A stretch of 64,000 nucleotides of DNA from NCBI GenBank assembly GCA_944381165.1, contig CALWKC010000007.1:1-64000 (forward strand). The letters run 5' to 3'. A program made the translations under genes and the position numbers. This DNA is from an uncultured Lachnospira sp. GTDB lineage: Bacteria; Bacillota; Clostridia; Lachnospirales; Lachnospiraceae. The notes beneath the pieces are model-generated. The model had not been told where the DNA came from. It did not search any database and was given only the letters and a program-made list of their open reading frames with translations. Positions 45,779-54,430 of this stretch are shown here, one piece after another. Numbering within the stretch: the stretch's first letter is position 1; each line of letters starts with the position of its first letter.

Positions 45779-46827
45779 TGTGAACCTCCATCTGAATTTT
45801 TATTCCATTCCTCCTGCTTGGCGGCCTTTTCGCTGTAATAATTTGCTGCCAGCTCATTCCACTCCGCAGAAACTTCCGCATCATTCCTGTGGTCGGGAAG
45901 AGAAAACTCCTCCTGAAGCAATGCTCCGAGATAAACGGCTGTCTTTTCTGCTCCGTCCACATTCAAATGCTGTCCGTAGTCAAACGTGTCCGTCTGATAA
46001 TCAATTCCAATCTCATCGGCACTGTTTACCATATTTAAGTATAACAGATTATTTTCGTTTGCATAGTCCTGAATCTGAGAATCCCATTCATCGTACCAGT
46101 GCGGGAAAATACTTGGAGCTTTCATAAGAACAAGCTCAATCCCGTTGCTTTCGCAAAGCGTTCTGATTTTATCAAGATACTCATAATTTCTGTCCGAAAA
46201 TCTGTAATTTGCAAGAGGCTGCACCTTCGGCACCGTTGTTACAGGACGAACTCCTACCTGCATTAAATAGCCGTTGCTTGTAACCTTCGGCTTTGAAAAC
46301 ATATATCTCACATCCTCAAACGTGAGCTCGCTCCAGCGCGAATGATACCTGATAAGAGGAAAAATATAGCTCAAAAGCGATTCCTCATCAGTCATTGACT
46401 CCTTAATAGAATTAAGCTTCGACATAGACCAGCGCATTCCGTCTATAGTCATACGGTTGTATGCCTCGCTCTTTGATTCAGCCTGAGACATAGCAAGTAC
46501 ATTTAAAACCACAACTTTAGGCGTCTCATATTTGAGAGTGTCCTCTAAAAGATAGTACGACTGCCATATGAGCTGTTCGGAGCTTCCCCTTATATAGCTT
46601 GTAATACCGTACTCCTCCCACATTTTAACCGTAGAAATATTTTCATATACCTCACAGTCACCCAGGAAAAGCACGTCGTGATTTTTGCTGCTGTCGTAAT
46701 ACTCCTCGACCATAGAGCCTTCCGGTATATCGCTTACATATTTAGGCGTCAGCAGAAGCGTCAGCAGATAAAGACACACAATCGGTATCAGGACGACTGC
46801 CAGCACACGTATTATTTTCTTTACCAT
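45775..46827 (-). CDS. Membrane-anchored SGNH-like protein, partner of the MBOAT acyltransferase
   Basis: 350 residues with one N-terminal membrane span (about 4-28) and an extracellular SGNH-like domain, as in DltD or AlgX/J-type partners that pass acyl groups to surface polymers. The block I motif reads FLGDCEVYEN, with cysteine where the nucleophile serine is expected; the C-terminal block has DYGQHLNVDGAEK with the Asp-His pair. ATG at 46827 follows AGGAGG at 8 bp. It is 12 bp after the MBOAT gene. Catalysis through Cys, or loss of catalysis, are both possible. Confidence 0.75.
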   Translation of the reverse strand: MVKKIIRVLAVVLIPIVCLYLLTLLLTPKYVSDIPEGSMVEEYYDSSKNHDVLFLGDCEVYENISTVKMWEEYGITSYIRGSSEQLIWQSYYLLEDTLKYETPKVVVLNVLAMSQAESKSEAYNRMTIDGMRWSMSKLNSIKESMTDEESLLSYIFPLIRYHSRWSELTFEDVRYMFSKPKVTSNGYLMQVGVRPVTTVPKVQPLANYRFSDRNYEYLDKIRTLCESNGIELVLMKAPSIFPHWYDEWDSQIQDYANENNLLYLNMVNSADEIGIDYQTDTFDYGQHLNVDGAEKTAVYLGALLQEEFSLPDHRNDAEVSAEWNELAANYYSEKAAKQEEWNKNSDGGSQ

Positions 46828-46839
46828 AAACATGTCCTC

Positions 46840-48399
46840 CTAAAACTGATTATAAATAAACTGACTCGACTCATAACCGATACCGTATACGCCGAAGACC
46901 GCAATACATAAAAATACAGCCAGAAACAACGCAAACCTCAGCGCAAAGCTTTTCTGCGCAAGACGCTCTCTCACCGGCTTTTCACGTCCCAAAAAGCTTA
47001 CGACATACATAATAAATACGCCTATAATAAGAACAGAATAATCCGCTGCGCTAAGCCCTATATGAAACATTCCGTTACTGAAAACACTTCCGTAGTTAGC
47101 CGTTGTGAACATAGAGATAAACTGCCGAAACGCATCTGCGATATTTGCGTGGTAATCAAGCATCTGAAGCGCGCATACTATCGCGGTTGTTCTCACAATC
47201 TCAAACACCTGATATGCTTTCCGTTTCTTCAATCCGAGCTTTGCGTCAACCTTCGCGTACACCGGCTCAAGTTCCTGAGAGACGAGCATTATAATGCCGT
47301 TTAAAAGTCCCCATACTATAAAATTCCAGCTCGCTCCGTGCCAGAAGCCTGTCACAAACCACACCGTCAGCGTAGCCGTATAGATAGGAAATCTCTGTCC
47401 GAGCGCGCCCGAAATATGTTTTTTTAGCCATTTAGATGATTTGTTCATCCATTTAGCCATTGAAATCGGATAAAAAACATAATCCTTAAACCATGCGCAC
47501 AGCGTGATATGCCACCTTCTCCAGTACTCGGCAAGGCTCTTTGAAAAGAACGGCTGTCTGAAGTTCTCCGGAAGTCTTATGCCGAACATTTCGGCGACGC
47601 CGATTGTAATGTCTATTCCACCCGTAAAATCCGCATAGAGCTCGACTGCGTAAATCAGCATTCCAAGAAACGCGTATGCACCCGTATATTTTGAAAAATC
47701 TCCGGTCAGCGTCGCAAGACCTATTGCGGCGCGGTCAGCGATAACCATTTTCTTGAAATACCCCCAGAGCACTCTCTGTAAGCCCATCTCAAACTGAGCC
47801 CATGAAAATGTATGAGGGCAAAAAAGAGTCTCTTTTAAATCCTTCCATCTGCTGATAGGACCCTGCATCAGCTGCGGGAAAAATGACACAAACAGAGCAA
47901 ACCTGAAAATATTCTTTTCAGCCTCCGCAACACCCCGGTATACATCTATAATATAGCCCATTGACTGGAAGGTATAAAACGAAATACCCATAGGCAAAAT
48001 GAAATCAACAGGTTTCAGTGATGTAAAGCCGATAAAAAAATTTGTGTATTTCAAAACCGCGAGAATACCAAAATTAAAAAGCAGACAGCCTGTCATCCAA
48101 AGCTTTTGAACGCGCTTTGTCTTTGCCTTATACGCCTTTTTCTGCTCCTTAGACATTATATCCTTAAGCTTGTCCATCGCCAGCTTCTGGCGATCCCCTG
48201 CCTTTGCAATCATACGGCCGCAAATATATGTTGAGATAATTGTCGCCAGCATAAAAACGGCGCCGCGTATACCCGCCTGAAGATAAAAGCAGACATTTGC
48301 GCACAAAAGCATTATCCACTGCCATTTCTTCGGCACGATATAGTACATCAGCAGCACAACCGCCACAAAAAGCACAAAATTAACAGATGTAAATAACAT
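46840..48399 (-). CDS. MBOAT-family O-acyltransferase (AlgI/DltB type)
   Basis: 519 residues, about 11 membrane spans. Carries acyl groups across the membrane to polysaccharide or teichoic acid. The catalytic histidine region is FWHGASWNFIVWG near 360, and the typical MGISFYTFQSMGYIIDVYRG near 130 and PFFSKSLAEYWRRWHITL near 275 are present. Its partner genes (SGNH-like, lipoprotein, transglutaminase) indicate O-acetylation of a secondary cell-wall polymer. The exact acceptor is unknown. Confidence 0.92.
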   Translation of the reverse strand: MLFTSVNFVLFVAVVLLMYYIVPKKWQWIMLLCANVCFYLQAGIRGAVFMLATIISTYICGRMIAKAGDRQKLAMDKLKDIMSKEQKKAYKAKTKRVQKLWMTGCLLFNFGILAVLKYTNFFIGFTSLKPVDFILPMGISFYTFQSMGYIIDVYRGVAEAEKNIFRFALFVSFFPQLMQGPISRWKDLKETLFCPHTFSWAQFEMGLQRVLWGYFKKMVIADRAAIGLATLTGDFSKYTGAYAFLGMLIYAVELYADFTGGIDITIGVAEMFGIRLPENFRQPFFSKSLAEYWRRWHITLCAWFKDYVFYPISMAKWMNKSSKWLKKHISGALGQRFPIYTATLTVWFVTGFWHGASWNFIVWGLLNGIIMLVSQELEPVYAKVDAKLGLKKRKAYQVFEIVRTTAIVCALQMLDYHANIADAFRQFISMFTTANYGSVFSNGMFHIGLSAADYSVLIIGVFIMYVVSFLGREKPVRERLAQKSFALRFALFLAVFLCIAVFGVYGIGYESSQFIYNQF

Positions 48400-48475
48400 A
48401 AATTCTCCATTCCAACGCGAATAATAATATTAAAATATTACAAATTAAAACCAAAAAAAGCCTCAACCCATTACT

Positions 48476-49492
48476 CTAATAAGTGTATGGAGTTGTCGGA
48501 GTCGCCGGATATTTAGATACGTCCCGTACATAATTATAATTTCCCTGGTCAAGATAGTCCTGTATCTCCTGGTCAGTCTTCATAAAACATGCAAAACCCG
48601 AACGCATTCTTGTAGAATCAAAGTGATACCAGCCTGTACCGACGTCAACAAGCAGCCATGCATGGTCTCCCGTCGGTGAATTTTCATTTTCAATCCACAT
48701 AACCTTTGCGCCGAGAGCTTCAAGCAGCGCTCTGTCAACTGACGTGTACGTAAAGCAGTCCCCGCCCGTATAATCGGACCTCTTAAGCTCTGTAAGGGCA
48801 AGCAGCGCCTCATTCTCCCAATCACTTCCGTCATAACAGATACCCGTATAACCTATCTTGTTATGAGCATAGTCAAAAATCGCCCTTAGCTTCTGGCCTG
48901 TTGACATTGTATCATCAGTTATGCCGGCAAGAATTTCCTGTGCCAGCGCCTGATATGAGCCCTCAACCGGAGCCGGATTTTCAATGGTTATCTGCGCCTG
49001 CGCAGTAGCCTCATTTCCGGCAGCGTCAACAGCCCTGTAAGTTACGGTGTAAGTGCCCGGTGTATTGACGTCAACCTCAGACTTGTCGACCTCAACCTCC
49101 ACCTCGCCATCGACGTCATCAACTGCTGAGATTCCAGACAGATATGAAATCTTATCTCCGAGAACAAACGTCTTATCCTCAACTCCGCTGATAACAGGAG
49201 CAGTCACATCTTTTGGCTCCTCTGTTGTCTCTTCATCAGTCTTTTTTTCCTCATCTTTTTTTGACTGTTCTTCACTCTGCGAATTTACATTGCCGTTGTT
49301 TCCGCCGTCTGAAGAAGCTGCAACACTTTTATTGAAATTTATCGCCAAAATCACGCCCACAACAATCATAACCACAAGCAGCAATGCACCAGCGCAGATA
49401 ATTGTGTACATGTGCTTTGAGATATATTTTTTTATTTTCTTTATATTAACTTCACGTCTGCTCTTTACGTGAACACCTTTTCTGTTTCCCAT
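48476..49492 (-). CDS. Membrane-anchored transglutaminase-like protein with Ig-like domain
   Basis: 338 residues. N-terminal cytoplasmic basic stretch, one membrane span near 28-50, acidic Glu/Lys/Thr-rich spacer, then a bacterial Ig-like (DUF5011-type) domain ending NEATAQAQITIENP. The C-terminal half is transglutaminase-like with Cys in GGDCFTYTS, His in GDHAWLLVDVG and Asp in YHFDSTRM. It probably acts outside the cell on peptides or wall proteins. ATG at 49492 follows GAGG at 6 bp. First gene of the operon leading to the MBOAT gene. Confidence 0.85.
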   Translation of the reverse strand: MGNRKGVHVKSRREVNIKKIKKYISKHMYTIICAGALLLVVMIVVGVILAINFNKSVAASSDGGNNGNVNSQSEEQSKKDEEKKTDEETTEEPKDVTAPVISGVEDKTFVLGDKISYLSGISAVDDVDGEVEVEVDKSEVDVNTPGTYTVTYRAVDAAGNEATAQAQITIENPAPVEGSYQALAQEILAGITDDTMSTGQKLRAIFDYAHNKIGYTGICYDGSDWENEALLALTELKRSDYTGGDCFTYTSVDRALLEALGAKVMWIENENSPTGDHAWLLVDVGTGWYHFDSTRMRSGFACFMKTDQEIQDYLDQGNYNYVRDVSKYPATPTTPYTY

Positions 49493-49542
49493 TTTAATCC
49501 TCACTTCTGCGCACGCTTTCAGCGTATTGAATTTTCCGTTAA

Positions 49543-49571
49543 ATTATAGAGCATATACCTGTCATTTTCAA
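49543..49571 (-). promoter_or_regulatory. Promoter of the transglutaminase-MBOAT operon
   Basis: Minus strand TTGAAA (49566-49571), 17-bp spacer, TATAAT (49543-49548), about 45 bp before the start. Confidence 0.65.
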
Positions 49572-49586
49572 CCTTTTTTTGCGCAC

Positions 49587-49632
49587 TTGTACAGGTACAA
49601 ATGTTGCCAATTCATGAATAAGGTTTTATAAT
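49587..49632 (+). promoter_or_regulatory. Asparaginase promoter with inverted repeat
   Basis: TTGCCA (49604-49609), 17-bp spacer, TATAAT (49627-49632). The inverted repeat TTGTACAGGTACAA (49587-49600) lies between this promoter and the divergent one at 49543-49571 and could serve both. Confidence 0.6.
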
Positions 49633-49710
49633 TTGTTAAAAACGGATAAAATATTTTTATTAAAAATCAGAACGGAGATTAGTGTAAAACGCTCCGGAAC
49701 GGAGATTATT

Positions 49711-50808
49711 ATGACTATATACCACCTTTTTACCGGAGGCACAATAGGAAGCAGAATAAATACAGACGGACAGATTTCACCTGATGAAAACAGCCCCTAC
49801 CGTCTCCTGGAAATGTACAAAAAACAATTTACTGCGGATTTTAATATCGAATGTATTCCCGTGTATGAAATTCTAAGCGAAAATCTTGACGCAGAACACC
49901 TGCTCAAATTAGTAAGAGCCCTCGGTGAACTTCTGGCTTCACAAAAACTTTCAGCGAATGACGGAATTATAATAACTCACGGAACTGACACGCTTCAATA
50001 TACCGCGGCAATTCTCGGCTATATCTTCAGCTCTGCCAAAATCCCAATAGTGCTCGTATCAAGCGATTTTGTTCTTGATGACGAGCGTGCCAACGGCATA
50101 GACAACTACCGCTATGCTGTCGAGTTTATTAAAAGCACCGTAAAAGGCGGCTGTTTTGAAGGCATGAGTGGAGTATTTGTAAGCTACTGCAACAAAGGAG
50201 GCGCACCAGCCATTCACCTTGCCACAAGACTGGCTCTTCCCGTTGAATATTCGGGTGATGTATCAAGCGTATGCAATTCATATTTATGCACGTTTTCTTT
50301 CAGGGATAACTCAGGCTCTGAAGCTGTATATAATGAAAAAAGCATACTCCGCACAGATGCAGACAAAGCCTTCGTTAATATAAATCCGTCGTACCGTATT
50401 TTACCCGATAACCGCAGCTTTAATTTAAACCCGAAGACGCTTAAACTGACTGAAAAAACCGACTATATTCTTCGCATTCGTCCATATCCGGGCTTTAAAT
50501 ATCCCGAATTGTCAGAAGACGTTAAAGCGGTTTTGCATGAAAGCTATCATTCTGGAACTATCTGCATAAGTGACGACCTGAGAGCCTTTGCCGAAAAAGC
50601 CCGCCGTCTCAATATCCCGATTTTGCTGACTGGTCTTGACTGCCGCGAAAACGAGTATGAAACTGTTGAGCAGTACAGAAAACTTGATATTATACCGGTG
50701 CACAACAGCGCGGCAATAGCATTATACTGCAAGCTGTGGCTTGCGGTAAGCAACGGGCTTGATATTACAGAAATCTGCACGCACAGCTATGCCGGGGACT
50801 GGGTGTGA
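49711..50808 (+). CDS. L-asparaginase family protein
   Basis: 365 residues. Hydrolyses asparagine to aspartate and ammonia. The two catalytic-threonine motifs are present: FTGGTIGS at 8-15 and THGTDTLQY near 93. Subsequent VLVSSDFVLDDERANGIDNY fits the type I fold, while the longer C-terminal part (to 365) exceeds usual type I length of about 330. ATG at 49711 follows GGAG at 6 bp. No signal peptide, so cytoplasmic. Confidence 0.85.
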   Translation: MTIYHLFTGGTIGSRINTDGQISPDENSPYRLLEMYKKQFTADFNIECIPVYEILSENLDAEHLLKLVRALGELLASQKLSANDGIIITHGTDTLQYTAAILGYIFSSAKIPIVLVSSDFVLDDERANGIDNYRYAVEFIKSTVKGGCFEGMSGVFVSYCNKGGAPAIHLATRLALPVEYSGDVSSVCNSYLCTFSFRDNSGSEAVYNEKSILRTDADKAFVNINPSYRILPDNRSFNLNPKTLKLTEKTDYILRIRPYPGFKYPELSEDVKAVLHESYHSGTICISDDLRAFAEKARRLNIPILLTGLDCRENEYETVEQYRKLDIIPVHNSAAIALYCKLWLAVSNGLDITEICTHSYAGDWV

Positions 50809-50819
50809 ACTTTAAGCGC

Positions 50820-51698
50820 CTACCCTCTGTCCGGACGGCATGAACATCCGATACCAAGTCCTCCGTAGCCTATATGACAGGACACTCCCATTGAGAGATT
50901 ATCGCAGTGTACCTCCATTCCCGGAAACGCTGCCCTGATCTCCTCCTCCCATTCGCGGGACACATCAGCCGGGGCGCTTGAAGCTGCCAGAAGATTAACC
51001 TCTCCGCGCTTATACCACTCCGAAAACGTTGTCTCCAAATCGTGCTTCAGTGCCTCAATCATCACTCTCTTTGCTTTGTTGAAACCTCTGCACTTCCTGT
51101 AAACATCAAGCGTTCCCACATCAAATCTGAGCACGGGCTTAATATTCAGCACATTTCCGAGAGCTGCCGAAGCCGGAGAAATTCTGCCTCCGCGCTTAAG
51201 ATTATCAAGCGTCTCAACCCCTATGTAAATAACCATATTGGCCTTTGACGCCTCGAGCGTCTTTTTAATCCACGGAGCAACATATCCTTCATCTATCAGT
51301 TCAAGCGCATCCAGCACCGCCCTGCGCTGTGCCGATGAAACTCTTCCGTTATCGACGACAAACACACGGTTTTTGTATTTTTCATCCTCTGCAAAAGTCT
51401 CTGCAGTATGACACGAGCCGCTCAGACCGCTGCTTATCGGTATATATATTATCTGCTCATACTCTTTAAGCGCCTCATCCCAGATATTCATCACGTCCGT
51501 AGGCGACGGCTGTGATGTCCGCACATCCGCGCCGCTCTTTAATATTTTAAGAAAATCATCCCATGTATATGTAACACCCTCGTAGCAGCATTCCCCGTCT
51601 ACATAAAAAGGCATCGGCAAAACCTTAATACCGAGCCTGTCCGCTTCTTCCTTCGTTATTCCGCTGTGGCTGTCAGTCACTACCCCAATCCTCTTCAT
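50820..51698 (-). CDS. DegV family fatty-acid-binding protein
   Basis: 292 residues. The N-terminal VVTDSHSGITKEEADRLGIKVLPM and TSQPSPTDV near 60 define the DegV family, which binds a fatty acid and presents it to fatty acid kinase. The later GGRISPASAALGNVLNIKPVL is also conserved. Converges with the asparaginase gene, with only 11 bp between the two stops. Confidence 0.92.
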   Translation of the reverse strand: MKRIGVVTDSHSGITKEEADRLGIKVLPMPFYVDGECCYEGVTYTWDDFLKILKSGADVRTSQPSPTDVMNIWDEALKEYEQIIYIPISSGLSGSCHTAETFAEDEKYKNRVFVVDNGRVSSAQRRAVLDALELIDEGYVAPWIKKTLEASKANMVIYIGVETLDNLKRGGRISPASAALGNVLNIKPVLRFDVGTLDVYRKCRGFNKAKRVMIEALKHDLETTFSEWYKRGEVNLLAASSAPADVSREWEEEIRAAFPGMEVHCDNLSMGVSCHIGYGGLGIGCSCRPDRG

Positions 51699-51741
51699 AT
51701 TATAAACCGCCTCCGTTTTTCAAATAATTGAGATAAATTTT

Positions 51742-51769
51742 ATTATATCAAACATTTTGAAAATCTCAA
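51742..51769 (-). promoter_or_regulatory. Promoter of the DegV gene
   Basis: Minus strand TTGAGA (51764-51769), 16-bp spacer, TATAAT (51742-51747). The remainder to 51972 holds two GC-rich inverted repeats, GCGCTGTT/AACAGCGC near 51830-51890 and GCCCGATG/CATCGGC near 51921-51960, likely ends of the coat-protein transcript. Confidence 0.55.
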
Positions 51770-51972
51770 TATTATTTTTTCTGTCAAACAACTTTAAAGC
51801 ACTTCAGCCCGCGCCATTCGCAAAGAGCGCTGTTACTGACGCACACAGCGCAGAAACGTCAGGAAACAGCGCCCTTAAAAAGCTTAAAGCTCAGTTTATT
51901 TGCTGAATTTTAAATTTATTGCCCGATGCTTCCGCTCTGCTGCGCGGCTCATCGGCTTTTTCGGCTATCGTC

Positions 51973-52242
51973 TTAAATCTCCTTATATCCGCATGCATAT
52001 TTCTGTTTAGCCTGTTCTACCTTCTTATCCTCCGCCTCTGGAGTAGGATATAGGCCTTTAGCATGCATAATCTTAAAAACATCATCCTGAATTTCATGCT
52101 CCTGCTCTAAAATTTTTAAAAATGTGTTTCTGACATTTTCATGAACACACTCGTTTGAAAATGTATTGTATACATTAGTTGATGTCTTCTCTGCTGTAAG
52201 TGCATCTCCGAGCACTTCCTTGTCAGTGTAAATCTGCTCCAT
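51973..52242 (-). CDS. CotF-like spore coat protein
   Basis: 89 residues, all helical. YTDKEVLGDALTAEKTSTNVYNTFSNEC and FLKILEQEHEIQDDVFKIM match the ferritin-like four-helix fragment of CotF-type coat proteins (PF07875). ATG at 52242 follows GGAGG at 7 bp. It lies 43 bp after a smaller relative; the two together would form one CotF-like unit. Suggests an endospore-forming host. Confidence 0.8.
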   Translation of the reverse strand: MEQIYTDKEVLGDALTAEKTSTNVYNTFSNECVHENVRNTFLKILEQEHEIQDDVFKIMHAKGLYPTPEAEDKKVEQAKQKYACGYKEI

Positions 52243-52285
52243 AAAATTTCCTCCATTCAAAGCTGTTTTTAATCAGACGCGTTAT

Positions 52286-52471
52286 TTAGCCAAGCTGCTT
52301 GTAAAGCATATTGAAATGTCCCTGATGCTTGCGGGAAATCTCCTCAAAGCAGCTCTTAATCTCCTCATCCTGTGTATGTTCTGCAAGCATCTTGAATTTT
52401 TTTACAAGAAGCTCTTCCTCATTTAAAAGTTCGTTTAATGCTGAAAGTTCTTTCTCTGAAATCTGGCTCAT
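52286..52471 (-). CDS. Small CotF-related helical protein
   Basis: 61 residues, two amphipathic helices (SALNELLNEEELLVKKFKMLA and IKSCFEEISRKHQGHFNML). The pattern resembles the first half of CotF/ferritin-like coat proteins. ATG at 52471 follows GGAGG at 5 bp. Located just before the CotF-like gene in the same unit. Confidence 0.7.
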   Translation of the reverse strand: MSQISEKELSALNELLNEEELLVKKFKMLAEHTQDEEIKSCFEEISRKHQGHFNMLYKQLG

Positions 52472-52650
52472 TTTTACCTCCATTCACAAGCGTTCACATA
52501 AAGATAAACAGACACAACATCTCTTTCATTGTTTTCTTTAAACGCCGATAATTTGTTGCCGCATCTTATTATTGCGCATATCAGACATGTTTATACAAGT
52601 CCGCGCGATACATTTTTTGTTTTGAATTTTAAACTTTTAAATTTTTATTA

Positions 52651-52698
52651 CAAAGAGTTCGCTTGCGAACTCTTTCGCGAGGCGCGGATTTGTAAGAA
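52651..52698 (+). repeat. 48-bp dispersed repeat, copy 1
   Basis: Matches 62485-62532 at 41 of 48 positions without gaps; the shared core is TTCGCGAGGCGCGGATT. This copy begins with a perfect hairpin (AAAGAGTTCGC/GCGAACTCTTT), and its GAGGCGCGGA pairs with TCCGCGCCTC at about 52708-52718. The element is intergenic. Confidence 0.65.
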
Positions 52699-52734
52699 TA
52701 ATTACCTTTCCGCGCCTCTGCGATCATGCGGAGC

Positions 52735-52781
52735 ATTTTTATTCTATAGGAAGTTCAGAGAACTTTCCTATAGAATAAAAA
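52735..52781. repeat. Long inverted repeat before the SOS-like promoter
   Basis: Arms TTTTTATTCTATAGGAAGTT and AACTTTCCTATAGAATAAAA around a CAGAG loop, with one bulge. The T and A runs are paired inside the stem, so it is not a classical terminator. It separates the CotF-like genes from the radical-SAM operon. Confidence 0.6.
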
Positions 52782-52784
52782 GCG

Positions 52785-52840
52785 TTTACAAACATATGTT
52801 TGTATGTTATTATATAAACATATCAAGAACATATGTTTGT
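52785..52840 (+). promoter_or_regulatory. Promoter with two SOS-box-like palindromes (putative LexA sites)
   Basis: TTTACA (52785-52790), 17-bp spacer, TATTAT (52808-52813). Palindrome 1, ACAAACATATGTTTGT (52788-52803), fills the spacer; palindrome 2, AGAACATATGTTTGT (52826-52840), lies just after the start of transcription. Both follow the GAAC-N4-GTTC layout of Gram-positive LexA boxes. LexA itself is not encoded here, so identity is inferred. Confidence 0.65.
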
Positions 52841-52880
52841 AAAATATGGCAAATTTATAAAAAGGCGGTGTTATTCATAT

Positions 52881-54374
52881 ATGATTATTCAGGAGAATAT
52901 GCAATTAATGGAAAAGCTTTCGATTTTAGGCAATGCAGCAAAGTTTGACGTCTCATGCAGTTCCAGCGGCGTTGAAAAGCACAACAACGGCGCCGGTATA
53001 GGAAATTCCAAAGCCTGCGGCATATGCCACAGTTTTTCCGCTGACGGCAGATGTATTTCTCTTCTCAAAATTTTATATACAAATGAATGTATCTTCGACT
53101 GCCGTTACTGCATCAACCGCTCCTCAAACGATGTTGTTCGGACAAGCTTTACTCCCGAAGAGGTCTGTACTCTCACTATCGAATTTTACCGCCGCAATTA
53201 TATAGAAGGCCTGTTTCTAAGCTCCGGCATTCTTCACAGCCCCGATTATACGATGTCTCAGCTTGTCGAGACTGTGCGCCTGCTGCGCACCAAATATCAT
53301 TTCGGCGGTTATATCCACCTCAAGGCAATACCCGGAGCCTCCGGGGATTTAATTGAGGCTGCCGGGTGGTATGCTGACAGAATGAGCGTAAATCTTGAGC
53401 TTCCTACGGCGGAAGGTCTTAAAAATCTTGCTCCTCACAAGAGCCGCAAGGCTATCCTCACGCCGATGCGTCAGATCCGGAACGGAATATATCACAACAG
53501 CGGACGGCCACTCATTTCCGCTGTGAATGACAGCCCGTCTGCTTATATCTCCGGCAGCAGCTTCAATTCTGACGAAAATCTCAACAGCGCAACACGCAAA
53601 CCTGATACCGGTACTGTCTCCGACATAACCGCAGGAAAAATCACACATCAAAAAAATCTGCCGTCAGCGCGCTCTAAGAAGCTTTTTGTACCTGCCGGTC
53701 AGAGCACACAGATGATTATCGGAGCAACTCCCGAGAGCGACTACCATATTATGACTGTCGCCGAAGCTCTGTACGACAAATATAATTTAAAGAGGGTATA
53801 CTATTCGGCATTTGTAAACGTCAACCACGACGATACTCTTCCTGTTCAGTCTGATAACAGCGATGTTCCTCTTCTGCGCGAACACAGGCTGTACCAAGCA
53901 GACTGGCTTATGCGCTTTTACGGGTTTAAATCCTGCGAGCTTCTGTCACAGGAACGTCCGAATTTTAACGTACTTCTCGACCCCAAGTGCGACTGGGCGC
54001 TAAGGCATCTTGAGCATTTTCCCGTTGAAATTAACCGCGCCGACTACTACACCCTGCTGCGCGTTCCGGGAATAGGAGTCAATTCAGCAAAAAGAATTGT
54101 ACGCGCCAGGCGTCAGTCCAAGCTTGATTTTTCTGATATAAAAAAAATGGGGGTTGTCCTGAAGCGGGCACTGTATTTTATCACCTGTCAGGGCCGCATG
54201 ATGTACAACACTCCGATAGAAGAAAACTATATAACTAACAATCTTATAGGCAGCGACTGGAAAAAGACATATGATATAGCACACCACAACAGTTACAGAC
54301 AGCTTTCGCTTTTTGATGATTTTAATGTAAGCACTGACACTGCTGCCTCGATTATAAAAGCAGAACAATCCTGA
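52881..54374 (+). CDS. Putative DNA modification/repair radical-SAM protein
   Basis: 497 residues. Radical-SAM motif CIFDCRYC (C70, C74, C77) after a further Cys group (CGICHSFSADGRC, 46-58). The C-terminus has a helix-hairpin-helix DNA-binding motif LLRVPGIGVNSAKRIV (392-407). This layout matches the family found next to a DUF4130/UDG-like protein and thought to act in DNA repair. A Ser/Asn-rich insert of about 70 residues (198-268) interrupts the core. ATG at 52881 is preferred over 52833, which lies inside an operator palindrome. Read from the SOS-like promoter together with the next gene. Confidence 0.85.
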   Translation: MIIQENMQLMEKLSILGNAAKFDVSCSSSGVEKHNNGAGIGNSKACGICHSFSADGRCISLLKILYTNECIFDCRYCINRSSNDVVRTSFTPEEVCTLTIEFYRRNYIEGLFLSSGILHSPDYTMSQLVETVRLLRTKYHFGGYIHLKAIPGASGDLIEAAGWYADRMSVNLELPTAEGLKNLAPHKSRKAILTPMRQIRNGIYHNSGRPLISAVNDSPSAYISGSSFNSDENLNSATRKPDTGTVSDITAGKITHQKNLPSARSKKLFVPAGQSTQMIIGATPESDYHIMTVAEALYDKYNLKRVYYSAFVNVNHDDTLPVQSDNSDVPLLREHRLYQADWLMRFYGFKSCELLSQERPNFNVLLDPKCDWALRHLEHFPVEINRADYYTLLRVPGIGVNSAKRIVRARRQSKLDFSDIKKMGVVLKRALYFITCQGRMMYNTPIEENYITNNLIGSDWKKTYDIAHHNSYRQLSLFDDFNVSTDTAASIIKAEQS

Positions 54375-54430
54375 ATCTGAGCCGGCAGAATGCTTTTATT
54401 TGTATTTTGAGAAAAGGAATTTAAAAAAAA

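Noticed and set aside
52740..52778. Resemblance of TTCTATAGGAAGTTC arms to a site-specific recombination target
   Set aside because: Only a short core is shared and the spacer and arm order differ; no recombinase is encoded nearby.
52833..52880. Longer start for the radical-SAM protein at 52833
   Set aside because: That ATG lies inside the second operator-like palindrome and has no ribosome site; 52881 follows AAGGCGG.
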